Of a stretch of DNA of 64,000 nt, positions 1-8,090 are shown piece after piece. The DNA is from Kitasatospora kifunensis. GTDB taxonomy: Bacteria; Actinomycetota; Actinomycetes; Streptomycetales; Streptomycetaceae. The DNA lies in NCBI RefSeq assembly GCF_014203855.1, contig NZ_JACHJV010000001.1:4278001-4342000 (forward strand), given 5' to 3'. Position numbers and translations under genes: made by a program. Each line of letters opens with the position of its first letter. The first letter of the stretch is position 1. The notes beneath the pieces are model-generated. The model was not told the origin of the DNA and ran no database searches. It was given only the letters and a program-made list of their open reading frames with translations.

Positions 1-1
1 C

Positions 2-295
2 GCGGTGGGCCGCCGCACGGTCGCCGTGCTGGCCTCCCCGCGCGGCAACGCGGCCTTCATCGCCGCGCTCTGCCTGCTGGAGGCGGCGCTGCTGGTGGTG
101 CCCTCGCTGACCGGCCTGGCGCCGTGGTGGTTCGCGGCCCTGATGTCGCCGGTGATCGCCCTGCGGGCAAGCCAGTTCACGCTCGGCCTGGCGGCCGGTG
201 AGGTCCTGCGGGCCCGTCGGCTGGGCATCCACACCCACCGGGTCTGCTGCGCCCTGCTGGTGGCCGCCTGCCTGATCAACGGAGGTGCGGCATGA
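2..295 (+). CDS. Membrane protein, C-terminal part (probable UbiA-family prenyltransferase)
   Basis: Partial gene that enters from the left edge; the reading frame is open from base 2. The visible ~97 residues contain about three hydrophobic stretches, with an Arg-Arg-Thr-Val segment before the first, and end in a short tail. A basic RT motif followed by paired helices is what the C-terminus of UbiA-type polyprenyl/aromatic prenyltransferases looks like, but no catalytic Asp-rich motif lies inside the window, so the family call is an inference. The stop codon overlaps the start of the AMP-ligase gene as ATGA, so the two are translationally coupled and probably act in the same pathway. Confidence 0.45.
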   Translation, partial: AVGRRTVAVLASPRGNAAFIAALCLLEAALLVVPSLTGLAPWWFAALMSPVIALRASQFTLGLAAGEVLRARRLGIHTHRVCCALLVAACLINGGAA

Positions 296-1890
296 GGCTG
301 TTGGGCGGTCCGAGGCCGCTCGACCCCGGGCCGCTCTTCGAGACCCTGGCCGAGCGCGGCTCGCCCACCGTGGTCCGGCTCAGTCGGCCGCTGGACCTCG
401 CGCCGGAGGCCGGCTGCACCTGGACGATCCCGCAACTGGCCGAACTGGTACGGGAGATGTCGGCCGTGCTGACCGCCGCCAAGGTCCGCCCCGGTGACCG
501 GGTGGCCATCCACAAGCGCAACCACTGGGACTACGCGCTGCTGACCAGTGCCGCCGCCCGGATCGGCGCGGTGCCCGCGCTGCTCTCCCACCGGCTCGCC
601 CCCGAGGCGCTGGCCGTGCTGCTGGCGCGCCTCAACCCCGTCCTGCTGGTCTCCGACCGCTACACCCTCGCCCTCGGGGGCGCTGCCCACGGGGTGCGCA
701 CGCTCTGCCTGGACGGCCCCGCAACCGGAGCGATCGCGCTCGACGCGCTGCGCGGCGGGCCCGTCCCTGCCGTCCACCGCCGGCCGGACGACGAGCCGTT
801 GGTGATCAACCACACCTCCGGCACCACCGGGCTGCCCAAACTGGTGATCCACTCCACCACCAGCCTGGTGCGCCGACTCTCCGGTATCGAGGCGCACCGC
901 TGGCCGGTGGTCTCGGTCCGCCGCGAGGACACCGCGGCCAGCGCGATCGCCTTCGCCCACGGCCGGGCCGTCTCCTGGTCGATCTCCGCCCTGTGGGCCA
1001 GGCCGCGCACCGTCCTGCTGGTCGCCGACGCCGAACCATCCCTGGCCGCACCGCTGTTGCGCGCCCATCGGCCCACCGTGCTGGAGGCGCTGCCGGCCAC
1101 CTACATGCGCTGGCAGCCGCTCGCGGCCGAACCGGACACCCCCTTCGCCGACCTGCGGCTGTGCATCAGCACCTTCGACGCCGTGCACCCGCCCACCGTG
1201 CGGGACTTCCTGGCCGCCTCGCGGCGCCGGCGGCCGATCTGGGTGCAGGGCCTGGGGCAGACCGAGACCGGCCCGCTCACCTTCCGCGTGCTCACCCGGC
1301 GCTCGGTCGCCGAGCGCGAGCAGCGCCACCCCACCACCCGCGACCTGGGCCGTCCGGTGCCCGGCTGGGTCGGCCTGCGGGTGGTCGACCCCGAGACCAT
1401 GCGCCCGGTGCGGCGCGGCGAGCCGGGTGTTGTGCTGGCCCGGACCCCCGGGCTGTGCAGCGGGTACGAGGGCGAGCAGGAACGCTGGCAGGCCAAGCTG
1501 ACGGGGCGCTGGTTCAACACCGGTGACCTCGGGGTGCGCACCCGCACCGGCAGCCTGCGGCTACTGGACCGCGAGGTGGACATGATCCCCGGGCTGAGCT
1601 GCGTCGAGCTGGAGGACGTGCTGCACGACCGACTGCCCGAGCTGGCGGAGGCCGTGGTGCTGGCGGCCGGCGAGGGGCGCCCGCCGCTGCCGGTGCTGGT
1701 CACCCGGGGCGGCGAGCTGGACCTTCGGCGCTGGCGGCACGCGGTGCGCGACCTGCCGCCGCTGGCCGAGCCGCTGCTGCTCGGCTGGGACACCCTGCCC
1801 CGCACCGGCACTGGCAAGGTCTGCCGGCACCAACTGCGCAGCCGCTACCTGGCCGGGGTCGCCGCGCACGGTACGGGGAGGTGGACCTGA
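292..1890 (+). CDS. AMP-dependent synthetase/ligase (ANL superfamily)
   Basis: Adenylate-forming enzyme of 532 residues, the normal length for acyl/aryl-CoA ligases. The phosphate-binding loop reads HTSGTTGLPK (about residues 175-184), followed by GLGQTETGP (about 320), the NTGDLG motif (about 408) with DREVDMI, and a C-terminal GTGK lysine at about 508, expected to be the catalytic Lys of the mobile domain. It should activate a carboxylate with ATP, loading it on CoA or a carrier; the substrate cannot be read from the sequence. No carrier-protein domain is present. It overlaps the upstream membrane-protein gene by 4 bp and the downstream oxidoreductase gene by 1 bp, so the three form one operon, probably part of a specialised-metabolism locus to the left. 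Confidence 0.85.
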   Translation: MRLLGGPRPLDPGPLFETLAERGSPTVVRLSRPLDLAPEAGCTWTIPQLAELVREMSAVLTAAKVRPGDRVAIHKRNHWDYALLTSAAARIGAVPALLSHRLAPEALAVLLARLNPVLLVSDRYTLALGGAAHGVRTLCLDGPATGAIALDALRGGPVPAVHRRPDDEPLVINHTSGTTGLPKLVIHSTTSLVRRLSGIEAHRWPVVSVRREDTAASAIAFAHGRAVSWSISALWARPRTVLLVADAEPSLAAPLLRAHRPTVLEALPATYMRWQPLAAEPDTPFADLRLCISTFDAVHPPTVRDFLAASRRRRPIWVQGLGQTETGPLTFRVLTRRSVAEREQRHPTTRDLGRPVPGWVGLRVVDPETMRPVRRGEPGVVLARTPGLCSGYEGEQERWQAKLTGRWFNTGDLGVRTRTGSLRLLDREVDMIPGLSCVELEDVLHDRLPELAEAVVLAAGEGRPPLPVLVTRGGELDLRRWRHAVRDLPPLAEPLLLGWDTLPRTGTGKVCRHQLRSRYLAGVAAHGTGRWT

Positions 1891-3200
1891 TGGCCGCCGC
1901 GGAACTGGACGTCGCGGTGGTCGGCGCGGGCATCGCGGGCCTGGCCACCGCGCACCGGCTGGCCCGGGCCGGTCGCGAGGTGCGGGTCTTCGAGGCCACC
2001 GGGCGGGTCGGCGGACGGATGGCCTCCAGTCGGCACGAGGGCTACCTGATCGACGAGGGCGCCGAGACCATCGCGCTGCGCGGTTACGACGCCACCTGGG
2101 AGCTGATCCGCGCCTGCGCCCTGCCCTCGGCCGAGGTGCTGCCCATCGAGCACTCCTACGCGCTGTGGCGCGGTGGACGCGCGCACGCCCACTCCGGTCG
2201 CCTGCTCGGCCTGCTGACCGGTGCCGGAATGTCGCTGCGCGGGCGCCTGGACCTGCTGCGCTTCGGCGTCGCCGCGAGCCGCTCGGCCGCCGCGTTCGGC
2301 GAGTTGACGGTCAGTGAGCTCGCCGGGCGCTACCACCCCGACCTGTACGACGCGCTGCTCCAGCCGCTGGCCGGCGGCTTCTTCGGGTGGCACTGCGAGC
2401 GTTCGGCGATCGGCCCGATGGCCGCGATGCTGGCCGCCACCGGCGGGGTCGGCGCACGCTGGCTGACCTACCGGGACGGGATGGACACGCTGGCCCGCCG
2501 ACTCGCCGAACGGCTGCCGGTCACCACCGGCGCCACCCTGCTCCAGGTCACCGAGCGCCCCGACTCGGTGCGGCTGGAGTTCGCCGACGGGCGCACGGTC
2601 AGCGCCCGACAGGCGGTGCTGGCGATGCCCGCGCCGCAGGTGCTCGCGCTGCACCCGGGCCTGCCCGAGGAGGAGCGCCCGTACCTGACCGCCAGCAGCT
2701 ACACCCCGATGCTCAAGGTGGCCTGTCTGCTGGACCGCCCGCTGGCCTCGCCGACCCGCAGCCCCAGCTGTGGCCTGCTGATTCCCGCCACCGAGAGCCG
2801 GGTGGTGGGCGGCGTGATCCTGGACCACCTCAAGGCCGCCGGGCGGGTGCCGGCCGGGCGGGGCATGGTCAGCCTGCTGCTCACGCCCTGGGTGGTGCCC
2901 GACCTGCTGGGCGCCCCGGACGCCGAGGTGGTGGCGACCGCGGTGGCCGAGGCGGACCGCTTCCTGCCCGGACTGGCCGCCGCCCTGCGCACCGCCCGGG
3001 TGTTCCGCTACCGGCACGGCCTGCCGGAGGCCACCCCCGCCGCGCTGCGGCTGCGCCCCGCCTTCCTGGCCCGGCCGCGCCGCCGGGTGGACTACGCGGG
3101 GGACTGGCTGACGCTGCGTCCCAACAGCGAGGCGGCGGCGCACTCGGCGGCGCTGCCCGCGCAGCGGCTGGCGGGGGAGGTGAGGCCGGTGCGGTGCTGA
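1890..3200 (+). CDS. FAD-dependent oxidoreductase, protoporphyrinogen oxidase/amine oxidase type
   Basis: The N-terminus has the dinucleotide-binding motif VVGAGIAGLATAHRLARAG (about residues 8-26), an acidic residue ending the second strand (VFEATGRVGGRM), and the RVGGRM sequence typical of the amine-oxidase/protoporphyrinogen-oxidase/phytoene-desaturase superfamily. At 436 residues it is full length. A GTG at 1881 is in frame, but the GGGGAGG at 1874-1880 is spaced correctly for the ATG at 1890, which overlaps the preceding stop. It closes the three-gene operon. The role is probably dehydrogenation of a (prenylated or isoprenoid?) intermediate; haem biosynthesis is less likely because no hem genes are near. 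Confidence 0.75.
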   Translation: MAAAELDVAVVGAGIAGLATAHRLARAGREVRVFEATGRVGGRMASSRHEGYLIDEGAETIALRGYDATWELIRACALPSAEVLPIEHSYALWRGGRAHAHSGRLLGLLTGAGMSLRGRLDLLRFGVAASRSAAAFGELTVSELAGRYHPDLYDALLQPLAGGFFGWHCERSAIGPMAAMLAATGGVGARWLTYRDGMDTLARRLAERLPVTTGATLLQVTERPDSVRLEFADGRTVSARQAVLAMPAPQVLALHPGLPEEERPYLTASSYTPMLKVACLLDRPLASPTRSPSCGLLIPATESRVVGGVILDHLKAAGRVPAGRGMVSLLLTPWVVPDLLGAPDAEVVATAVAEADRFLPGLAAALRTARVFRYRHGLPEATPAALRLRPAFLARPRRRVDYAGDWLTLRPNSEAAAHSAALPAQRLAGEVRPVRC

Positions 3201-3210
3201 GGAGTCTCGG

Positions 3211-4179
3211 TCAGCGCTGAGCGGTCCACCAGTCGCGGTGCTCGGCGTACCAGCGCACGGTCCGCGCCAGCCCCTGCTCGAACGGCACCCGAGGCGCGTA
3301 GCCGAGCTGCTCGGAGATCTTCGTACTGTCCACCGAGTAGCGGCGGTCGTGTCCCTTGCGGTCGGCCACCGGTTCGATCAGCGACTCGTCGGCGCCGCAC
3401 AGCTCCAGCAGCCGCCCGGCCAGCTGCCGGTTGGTCAGCTCGGTTCCGCCGCCGATGTTGTAGACCTCGCCGGGCCGGCCCTGCTCCGCCACCAGGGCCA
3501 GCGCCCGGCAGTGGTCGGCCACGTGCAGCCAGTCGCGCACCTGCCCGCCGTCGCCGTACAGCGGCACCGTGCGCCCCTCCAGCAGGTTGCCGACGAAGAG
3601 CGGTATCAGCTTCTCCGGGTACTGGTTGGGCCCGTAGTTGTTGGAGCAGCGGGTCACGCAGACCGGCAGCCCGTGGGTGCGGTGGTAGGCCAGCGCGAGC
3701 AGATCGCCGGCCGCCTTGGAGGCCGAGTACGGCGAGCTGGGCCGCACCGGCTGCGCCTCGTCCCAGGAGCCCTGCTCGATCGACCCGTACACCTCGTCCG
3801 TGGAGACCTGGACGAACCGTGCCACCTCGGCCCGGGCCGCCGCCTCCAGCAGCGTCTGGGTGCCCAGCACATTGGTGCGCACGAACTCGGCGGCCCCCTC
3901 GATCGACCGGTCCACATGCGACTCGGCGGCCAGGTGCACCACCAGGTCGGCCCCGGTCAGCACCCGCCGCACCAGGTGGGGGTCGCAGACGTCACCGGCC
4001 ACCACGGTCAGCCGCGCACTGTCGGCCACCGCCGCCAGATTGGCCCGCAGCCCCGCATAGGTGAACTTGTCGAGCACCGTCACCTCGGCCCCCGCCAGCC
4101 CCGGGTACGCCCCGCCGATCACCTGCCGGACGAAGTGCGACCCGATGAACCCCGCGCCGCCGGTCACCACGATCCGCAC
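3211..4179 (-). CDS. rmlB: dTDP-glucose 4,6-dehydratase
   Basis: Extended short-chain dehydrogenase of 322 residues. The NAD-binding motif TGGAGFIGSHFVRQ is at residues 6-19, STDEVYG at about 122, the catalytic YSASK (Tyr-x3-Lys) at about 150, and CSNNYGPNQYPEKLIP follows; together these are diagnostic of RmlB/StrE-type enzymes. It converts dTDP-glucose to dTDP-4-keto-6-deoxyglucose, the branch point to rhamnose and other deoxysugars. The GTG start has a GGGAAGGG upstream. It faces the prenyltransferase/ligase/oxidoreductase operon end to end with only 10 bp between stops. No other deoxysugar genes are next to it, so it may serve a cluster to the left or general rhamnose supply. Confidence 0.9.
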   Translation of the reverse strand: MRIVVTGGAGFIGSHFVRQVIGGAYPGLAGAEVTVLDKFTYAGLRANLAAVADSARLTVVAGDVCDPHLVRRVLTGADLVVHLAAESHVDRSIEGAAEFVRTNVLGTQTLLEAAARAEVARFVQVSTDEVYGSIEQGSWDEAQPVRPSSPYSASKAAGDLLALAYHRTHGLPVCVTRCSNNYGPNQYPEKLIPLFVGNLLEGRTVPLYGDGGQVRDWLHVADHCRALALVAEQGRPGEVYNIGGGTELTNRQLAGRLLELCGADESLIEPVADRKGHDRRYSVDSTKISEQLGYAPRVPFEQGLARTVRWYAEHRDWWTAQR

Positions 4180-4232
4180 GAGCCGCCGCCCTTCCCGCTC
4201 CGTATGACGAGCACCACACCTGACGCACCAAT

Positions 4233-4272
4233 AGCGAAGGGCACCTACGAAATTTCGTAGGTGCCCTTCGCT
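4233..4272 (-). terminator. Perfect 20+20 bp palindrome downstream of tRNA-Ser
   Basis: The arms at 4233-4252 and 4253-4272 are exact reverse complements with no spacer (left arm AGCGAAGGGCACCTACGAAA). It starts 10 nt past the 3' end of the minus-strand tRNA-Ser and lies between that gene and the start of rmlB. It probably folds with a small AT-rich loop and terminates the tRNA transcript; no T-run follows, as is usual in this GC-rich group. Confidence 0.7.
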
Positions 4273-4282
4273 TTACTGCTCA

Positions 4283-4372
4283 TGGCGGTAGCGGTGGGAT
4301 TCGAACCCACGGTGGAGTTGCCCCCACACACGCTTTCGAGGCGTGCTCCTTTGGCCGCTCGGACACGCTACC
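4283..4372 (-). tRNA. tRNA-Ser (anticodon CGA)
   Basis: On the minus strand the acceptor 5' strand GGTAGCG pairs with CGCTACC (plus 4287-4293). The T arm carries GGTTCGAATCC, the anticodon loop is CTCGAAA giving CGA (reads UCG), and there is a long variable arm as expected for a class II serine tRNA. The 3' CCA is encoded (plus 4283-4285). It lies downstream of tadA on the same strand. Confidence 0.95.
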
Positions 4373-4471
4373 GAGAGAGACTCTACCGGACGCCTCGGGC
4401 CCGGACGAAATCCTTTGGGACGGCTGGGGTGCGCGGGGGTGCTCGGAACCGCTCGCCGGGGCTCGGCGGGG

Positions 4472-5038
4472 TCAGCGGTGGGTGTCGAAGAAGGCGCGCA
4501 GTTGGCTGCCGCAGTCCTCGGCGAGGACACCGGGGATCACCTCGGGGCGGTGGTTGAGGCGGCGGTCGCGCATCACGTCGAAGAGGGAGCCGGCGGCGCC
4601 GGCCTTCTCGTCCAGGGCGCCGTAGACCACGCGGTCGATCCGGGACAGCACGATGGCGCCCGCGCACATCGTGCAGGGCTCCAGCGTGACGACCAGGGTG
4701 CAGCCGCTCAGCCGCCACTCGCCGACGGCCTGCGCGGCCTGGCGGATGGCCTGGACCTCCGCGTGTGCCGTGGGGTCGCCGACGGCTTCGCGCTCGTTGT
4801 GGCCTCGGCCGAGGACGGTGCCGTCGGGGCCCAGGACCAGCGCGCCGACCGGGACGTCGCCGGTGCCGGTGGCGAGCGCGGCCTCGGCGATGGCCAGGCG
4901 CATCACGGCCGCCCAGCGGTCGCGGACCGGGTCGGGGCGCACCGGGGCCGGCAGGGGGGCGAGGCTGGGGGCGGCCGGGCGGTCCGCGAGGTCGGGGTGG
5001 GGCTGCATCCCACCAGTGTCCGACACCGGCAGCCTCAC
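4472..5038 (-). CDS. tadA: tRNA-specific adenosine deaminase TadA
   Basis: Cytidine/deoxycytidylate-deaminase-fold protein. HAE (in TAHAEVQAIR) gives the zinc-binding His and the catalytic Glu, and PCTMCAGA gives the two zinc-binding Cys residues. TadA converts the wobble adenosine of tRNA-Arg(ACG) to inosine and is essential in most bacteria. The 188-residue version starts at GTG 5038, preceded by GAGGTGAGG at good spacing; an internal ATG at 5008 would remove 10 unconserved residues. The first ~35 residues are Pro/Ala-rich and outside the catalytic fold. It lies 33 bp downstream of the gene for its usual actinobacterial companion protein and upstream of tRNA-Ser. Confidence 0.92.
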   Translation of the reverse strand: MRLPVSDTGGMQPHPDLADRPAAPSLAPLPAPVRPDPVRDRWAAVMRLAIAEAALATGTGDVPVGALVLGPDGTVLGRGHNEREAVGDPTAHAEVQAIRQAAQAVGEWRLSGCTLVVTLEPCTMCAGAIVLSRIDRVVYGALDEKAGAAGSLFDVMRDRRLNHRPEVIPGVLAEDCGSQLRAFFDTHR

Positions 5039-5070
5039 CCCGACCTCACCTCGGCCGCACCCCCGAGGCC

Positions 5071-5637
5071 CTAGCGGACCGCTTCCAGCACCTCGGCGCA
5101 GCCCAACGCGTCGGCGATCTCGGCGAGTGCGTCGCCGGGTTCGGCGCCCTCACCGCTGAGGTCCAGGAGGTCCTTGGCGGCGACACCGAACTCGCTGAGC
5201 AGCTCGGCGTCGCCGAGCGGGCCGACCGGCACGCCCCCGGGACCGGTGGCCGGGCTCTCCTCCTCGTCCTCCTCGTCGTCGGCCAACTCGGCGTCCTCGC
5301 TGTCCTCCAGCTCGGTCACCAGGTTGTCCAGGTCATCGAACTCGCTGTCGCCGGCCCGGCCGACCAGCTCCTCGGTCAGGACCACGTCCCCGTAGGAACT
5401 GCGTGCGGCCGCGGCGGCGTCGGAGACGAAGATCCGCGGATCCTCCTCGCCGTCCACCCGGACGACCGCGAACCACGCGTCCTCCTGTTCGATGAACACC
5501 AACACGGTGTCGTCATCCTGTGCCGCTTCGCGTGCCAGGTCGGCAAGATCGGCAAGGGTTTCGACACTCTCCAACTCGGTCTCGCTCACATCCCACCCGT
5601 CCTCGGTGCGAGCAAGCACTGCAGCGAAGTACGCCAC
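5071..5637 (-). CDS. tRNA adenosine deaminase-associated protein
   Basis: Acidic protein of about 188 residues starting with AYFAAVLARTEDGW, then a long Glu/Asp-rich region (VETLADLADLAREAA, VFIEQEDAWFAVVRVDGEE) and a very acidic stretch near residues 125-155. This pattern matches the actinobacterial family annotated as 'tRNA adenosine deaminase-associated protein', found next to tadA. The biochemical role is unknown. The frame is open further upstream to a GTG at 5736, but the GTG at 5637 has GGGAG eight bases before it and matches the usual N-terminus of the family, so it is preferred. It is in an operon with tadA (33 bp gap). Confidence 0.8.
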   Translation of the reverse strand: MAYFAAVLARTEDGWDVSETELESVETLADLADLAREAAQDDDTVLVFIEQEDAWFAVVRVDGEEDPRIFVSDAAAAARSSYGDVVLTEELVGRAGDSEFDDLDNLVTELEDSEDAELADDEEDEEESPATGPGGVPVGPLGDAELLSEFGVAAKDLLDLSGEGAEPGDALAEIADALGCAEVLEAVR

Positions 5638-5921
5638 CAGGGACACTCCCAAATGGTCTCGGCCGTAGGCGGTCTCGGGCGAACGCGGTCTGGCCGCCCC
5701 CGCACCAGAGGCGGTCCGCTGTTCGGACCGTCCCACCGGAATCGTGACAGAAAGCCTGCCCTCTCGGGGAGTGTTCGGCTGCGCGTCTTCGCAGGTCGTG
5801 TCGGAAACCCGGGATCGGCGCGCGAACGGCCGGCGAACGGATGGGGCACGCCCGGGTGTCGGGTGCCCGTGGGGGCGGGCGGGCTGCCTGGGCGAGCCCT
5901 CGGATCCGGCCCTATGGGCTG

Positions 5922-6179
5922 TCAGATCCGGAAGGTGCGCATGCGGAGCGCCTCGCGCATCCGACGCTCCTTGGTCTTGCGGGGCTGCACCCGGGCGCGC
6001 AGTTCGCGGGCCTCGGCCAGCTCGCGCAGGAAGACGGCCCGGCGGCGGCGGCGTTCGGCCGGTGTCTCCCGGGGGGTCGGTGGGGCGCTCGACTGGCCGG
6101 GAGTCTCCCGGGGCGCGGTGTTCGGCTGCGCTGCGGGCTCCTCGGGGGGTCCGTCGACCGGGCCCGGGTTCCTCTTCAT
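5922..6179 (-). CDS. Small basic hypothetical protein
   Basis: An 85-residue protein starting MKRNPGPVDGPPEE. The first half is Pro/Glu/Ala-rich and low-complexity; the second half is strongly basic and probably helical (AERRRRRAVFLRELAEAREL, then QPRKTKERRMREALRMR). I do not recognise a family. The frame is open 66 bp further upstream, but the ATG at 6179 is preceded by GGGAAAG at a good distance. It is divergent from upp. It could bind nucleic acid through the basic helix, but that is only a suggestion from charge. Confidence 0.6.
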   Translation of the reverse strand: MKRNPGPVDGPPEEPAAQPNTAPRETPGQSSAPPTPRETPAERRRRRAVFLRELAEARELRARVQPRKTKERRMREALRMRTFRI

Positions 6180-6286
6180 ACGGTCTGACTTTCCCAGAAG
6201 TCCGCTGTTGATACCACAGTGGTAACCCGAGCCCGCTCGCGCCACGGCTGTCGTCGCTGCTCCGCAGACGCCGTTAAGGTCGGGTT

Positions 6287-6922
6287 ATGCGGATCCACGT
6301 CGTCGACCACCCCCTGGTGGCCCACAAGCTCTCCACGCTGCGCGATGAGCGCACCGACTCCCCGACCTTCCGTCGCCTCACCGACGAGCTGGTCACCCTG
6401 CTCGCCTACGAGGCCACTCGGGACGTGCGGACCGACGAGGTCGAGATCACCACTCCGGTCGCGGTCACCACCGGCACCCGGCTGAGCTATCCGCGCCCGC
6501 TGGTGGTGCCGATCCTGCGGGCCGGGCTCGGCATGCTGGACGGGATGACCAGGCTGCTGCCGACCGCCGAGGTGGGCTTCCTCGGCATGGTCCGTAACGA
6601 GGAGACCCTGGAGGCCTCCACCTACGCCACCCGGATGCCCGACGATCTGTCAGGTCGCCAGGTCTACGTGCTGGACCCGATGCTCGCCACCGGCGGCACG
6701 CTGGTCGCCGCGATCCGCCTGCTGATCGAGCGCGGTGCCACCGATGTGACGGCCGTGGTGCTGCTGGCGGCGCCCGAGGGCGTCGAGGTGATGGAGAAGG
6801 AGCTGGCCGGCCTGCCGGTCACCGTGGTCACCGCCGCGCTGGACCAGCGCCTCAACGAGCACGGCTACATCGTCCCGGGCCTGGGCGACGCGGGGGACCG
6901 GCTGTACGGCACGGCGGGCTGA
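6287..6922 (+). CDS. upp: Uracil phosphoribosyltransferase
   Basis: Salvage enzyme making UMP from uracil and PRPP. At 211 residues it has the family length. Visible are the N-terminal [13 protein letters not shown] segment, RAGLGMLDG near residue 80, and the PRPP-binding loop [12 protein letters not shown] around 127-138, followed by the uracil-binding C-terminus ([18 protein letters not shown]). It is a single-gene unit facing the LytR_C-domain gene, with a long perfect palindrome between the two stops. Confidence 0.97.
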   Translation: MRIHVVDHPLVAHKLSTLRDERTDSPTFRRLTDELVTLLAYEATRDVRTDEVEITTPVAVTTGTRLSYPRPLVVPILRAGLGMLDGMTRLLPTAEVGFLGMVRNEETLEASTYATRMPDDLSGRQVYVLDPMLATGGTLVAAIRLLIERGATDVTAVVLLAAPEGVEVMEKELAGLPVTVVTAALDQRLNEHGYIVPGLGDAGDRLYGTAG

Positions 6923-6948
6923 GTGCGGTAGCCCGTCGGGCGGACGGA

Positions 6949-7004
6949 CGGTAGACGATGAGAGCGGTGCTCCGGATCCGGAGCACCGCTCTCATCGTCT
7001 ACCG
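6949..7004. terminator. 56-bp perfect palindrome, bidirectional terminator between upp and the LytR_C gene
   Basis: The two 28-bp arms (6949-6976 and 6977-7004) are exactly complementary, centred on GGATCC at 6974-6979. It lies between two convergent genes, 26 bp after the upp stop and 20 bp before the other stop, and so serves both strands. Its perfection and length are unusual even for bidirectional terminators. Confidence 0.85.
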
Positions 7005-7024
7005 GTGATCAGCCGATCAGCCGC

Positions 7025-7816
7025 TCAGCAGCTCCCCGGTGCCGGTGACGGGCTCGGCGAGGGCTTCAGCGCCGCGGCCAGCGCCGTCGCCGCGGCGTCC
7101 GGGTCGAGCAGCGCGGTGTAACCGTCGCCGATCACGAAGTCGACGCTGCCGTCGGTGCGGGTGTCGGCCATCGTGGTCGCGCCCGTGACCTGGGCGCCGA
7201 GCAGGGTGGCCGCGCCGGCGCCGGCGGGCCCGGCCACCAGTTCGGCCGTGCCGGGCACCTTCTTCTCCAGCGCGGAAGGCGCGTTGCCGACCTTGCCCAC
7301 GGTGAAGCCGCGCTTCTTCAGGTCATCGGCGGTGCGTGCGGCGAGCCCGGCCTTGTCGGTGGCGTTCAGCACGTTGACGGTGACGGTCTGCGGCTGCGGC
7401 ACGGCGGTGCTGGCGGGCAGCGGCGAGCCCGTGGCGGGTGAGCCGGAGGCGCCAGGGGAGCCGGAGGCGGCCGGCGAGTCGGAGGCATCGGGTGACCCGG
7501 ACGAACCGGGCGAGCCCGAGGCCCCGGGCGAACCGGCGGCGCTCGGTGCGGGCGCCGCCAGCGGTTTGCCGGAGAGCGAGGCCGCCGCCGACGGCCGCCC
7601 GCTGGCGCAGGCCTGGGCGGTGGAGTGCTTGACCTTCCCGGTGAAGATGTCGACCAGCTGCACCCCGCCCAGCGCGATCAGTGCCATCGCGAGGACCGAG
7701 CCCACCACCATCAGCCAGCGGCGACCGCGCCGGGGCGGGGGGCCGAGCCGCGGATAGCTGGTCCCGGTGATCCGGAACTGTTTCCCCTTCAACCCCTGGG
7801 GGGTCAACATGCTCAC
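7025..7816 (-). CDS. Membrane-anchored LytR C-terminal-domain protein
   Basis: 263 residues: a short cytoplasmic N-terminus, one transmembrane helix (about residues 35-55, LMVVGSVLAMALIALGGVQL), a Gly/Ser/Pro/Ala linker of about 50 residues built from repeats of GSPGAS/GSPDAS type, and a C-terminal LytR_C domain (VTVNVLNATDKAGLAART through DFVIGDGYTALL). LytR_C domains occur as extracytoplasmic parts of cell-wall-associated proteins; the LCP phosphotransferase domain itself is absent. The start is GTG 7816, preceded by GGGGAGA, with a second in-frame ATG two codons later. The linker is encoded by a degenerate GC-rich repeat, so its length is probably variable between strains. Confidence 0.85.
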   Translation of the reverse strand: MSMLTPQGLKGKQFRITGTSYPRLGPPPRRGRRWLMVVGSVLAMALIALGGVQLVDIFTGKVKHSTAQACASGRPSAAASLSGKPLAAPAPSAAGSPGASGSPGSSGSPDASDSPAASGSPGASGSPATGSPLPASTAVPQPQTVTVNVLNATDKAGLAARTADDLKKRGFTVGKVGNAPSALEKKVPGTAELVAGPAGAGAATLLGAQVTGATTMADTRTDGSVDFVIGDGYTALLDPDAAATALAAALKPSPSPSPAPGSC

Positions 7817-8090
7817 AGTCTGTCTCCCCTGGGAGGAAGGGCAGCCTTGCCGACTGGCGACGGAGGTGGCCGGCGGGGCGGCGGGACGCGGAGTCCGCAG
7901 CGGGGTGCGGCCATATCCGGCAGCCTAGTCCGCTTCCCATGATGAAGGTAATAAATGATCATCATTTGGCGCACCCGAGCACTCGAAAGGGTGTACTGAC
8001 GATCATTCGGCCGCCTCATTCAGGGGGCCGACCGACGGCCCGGGGAGTCCCGGCCGACGGCTGAGCGGCCGTCAGTCGGGGTGGGCCGGC
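7817..8090. promoter_or_regulatory. Intergenic region upstream of the LytR_C gene with an AT-rich palindrome
   Basis: No gene is seen in these 274 bp. Around 7941-7990 the DNA is much richer in A+T than its surroundings and contains AAATGAT-C-ATCATTT (7953-7967), a perfect odd palindrome, with further GATCAT words at 7998-8005. This probably holds the promoter and perhaps an operator for the minus-strand LytR_C gene. Confidence 0.45.

Noticed and set aside
4765-6225. Long plus-strand reading frame (486 codons)
   Set aside because: It runs opposite to tadA and its associated-protein gene, has Arg/Gly/Pro-rich composition typical of antisense frames in GC-rich DNA, and shows no known family.
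7400-7550. Tandem repeat as a mobile or structural repeat
   Set aside because: The repeated GC-rich words encode the Gly/Ser/Pro linker of the LytR_C protein and follow codon periodicity, so no separate repeat element is needed.
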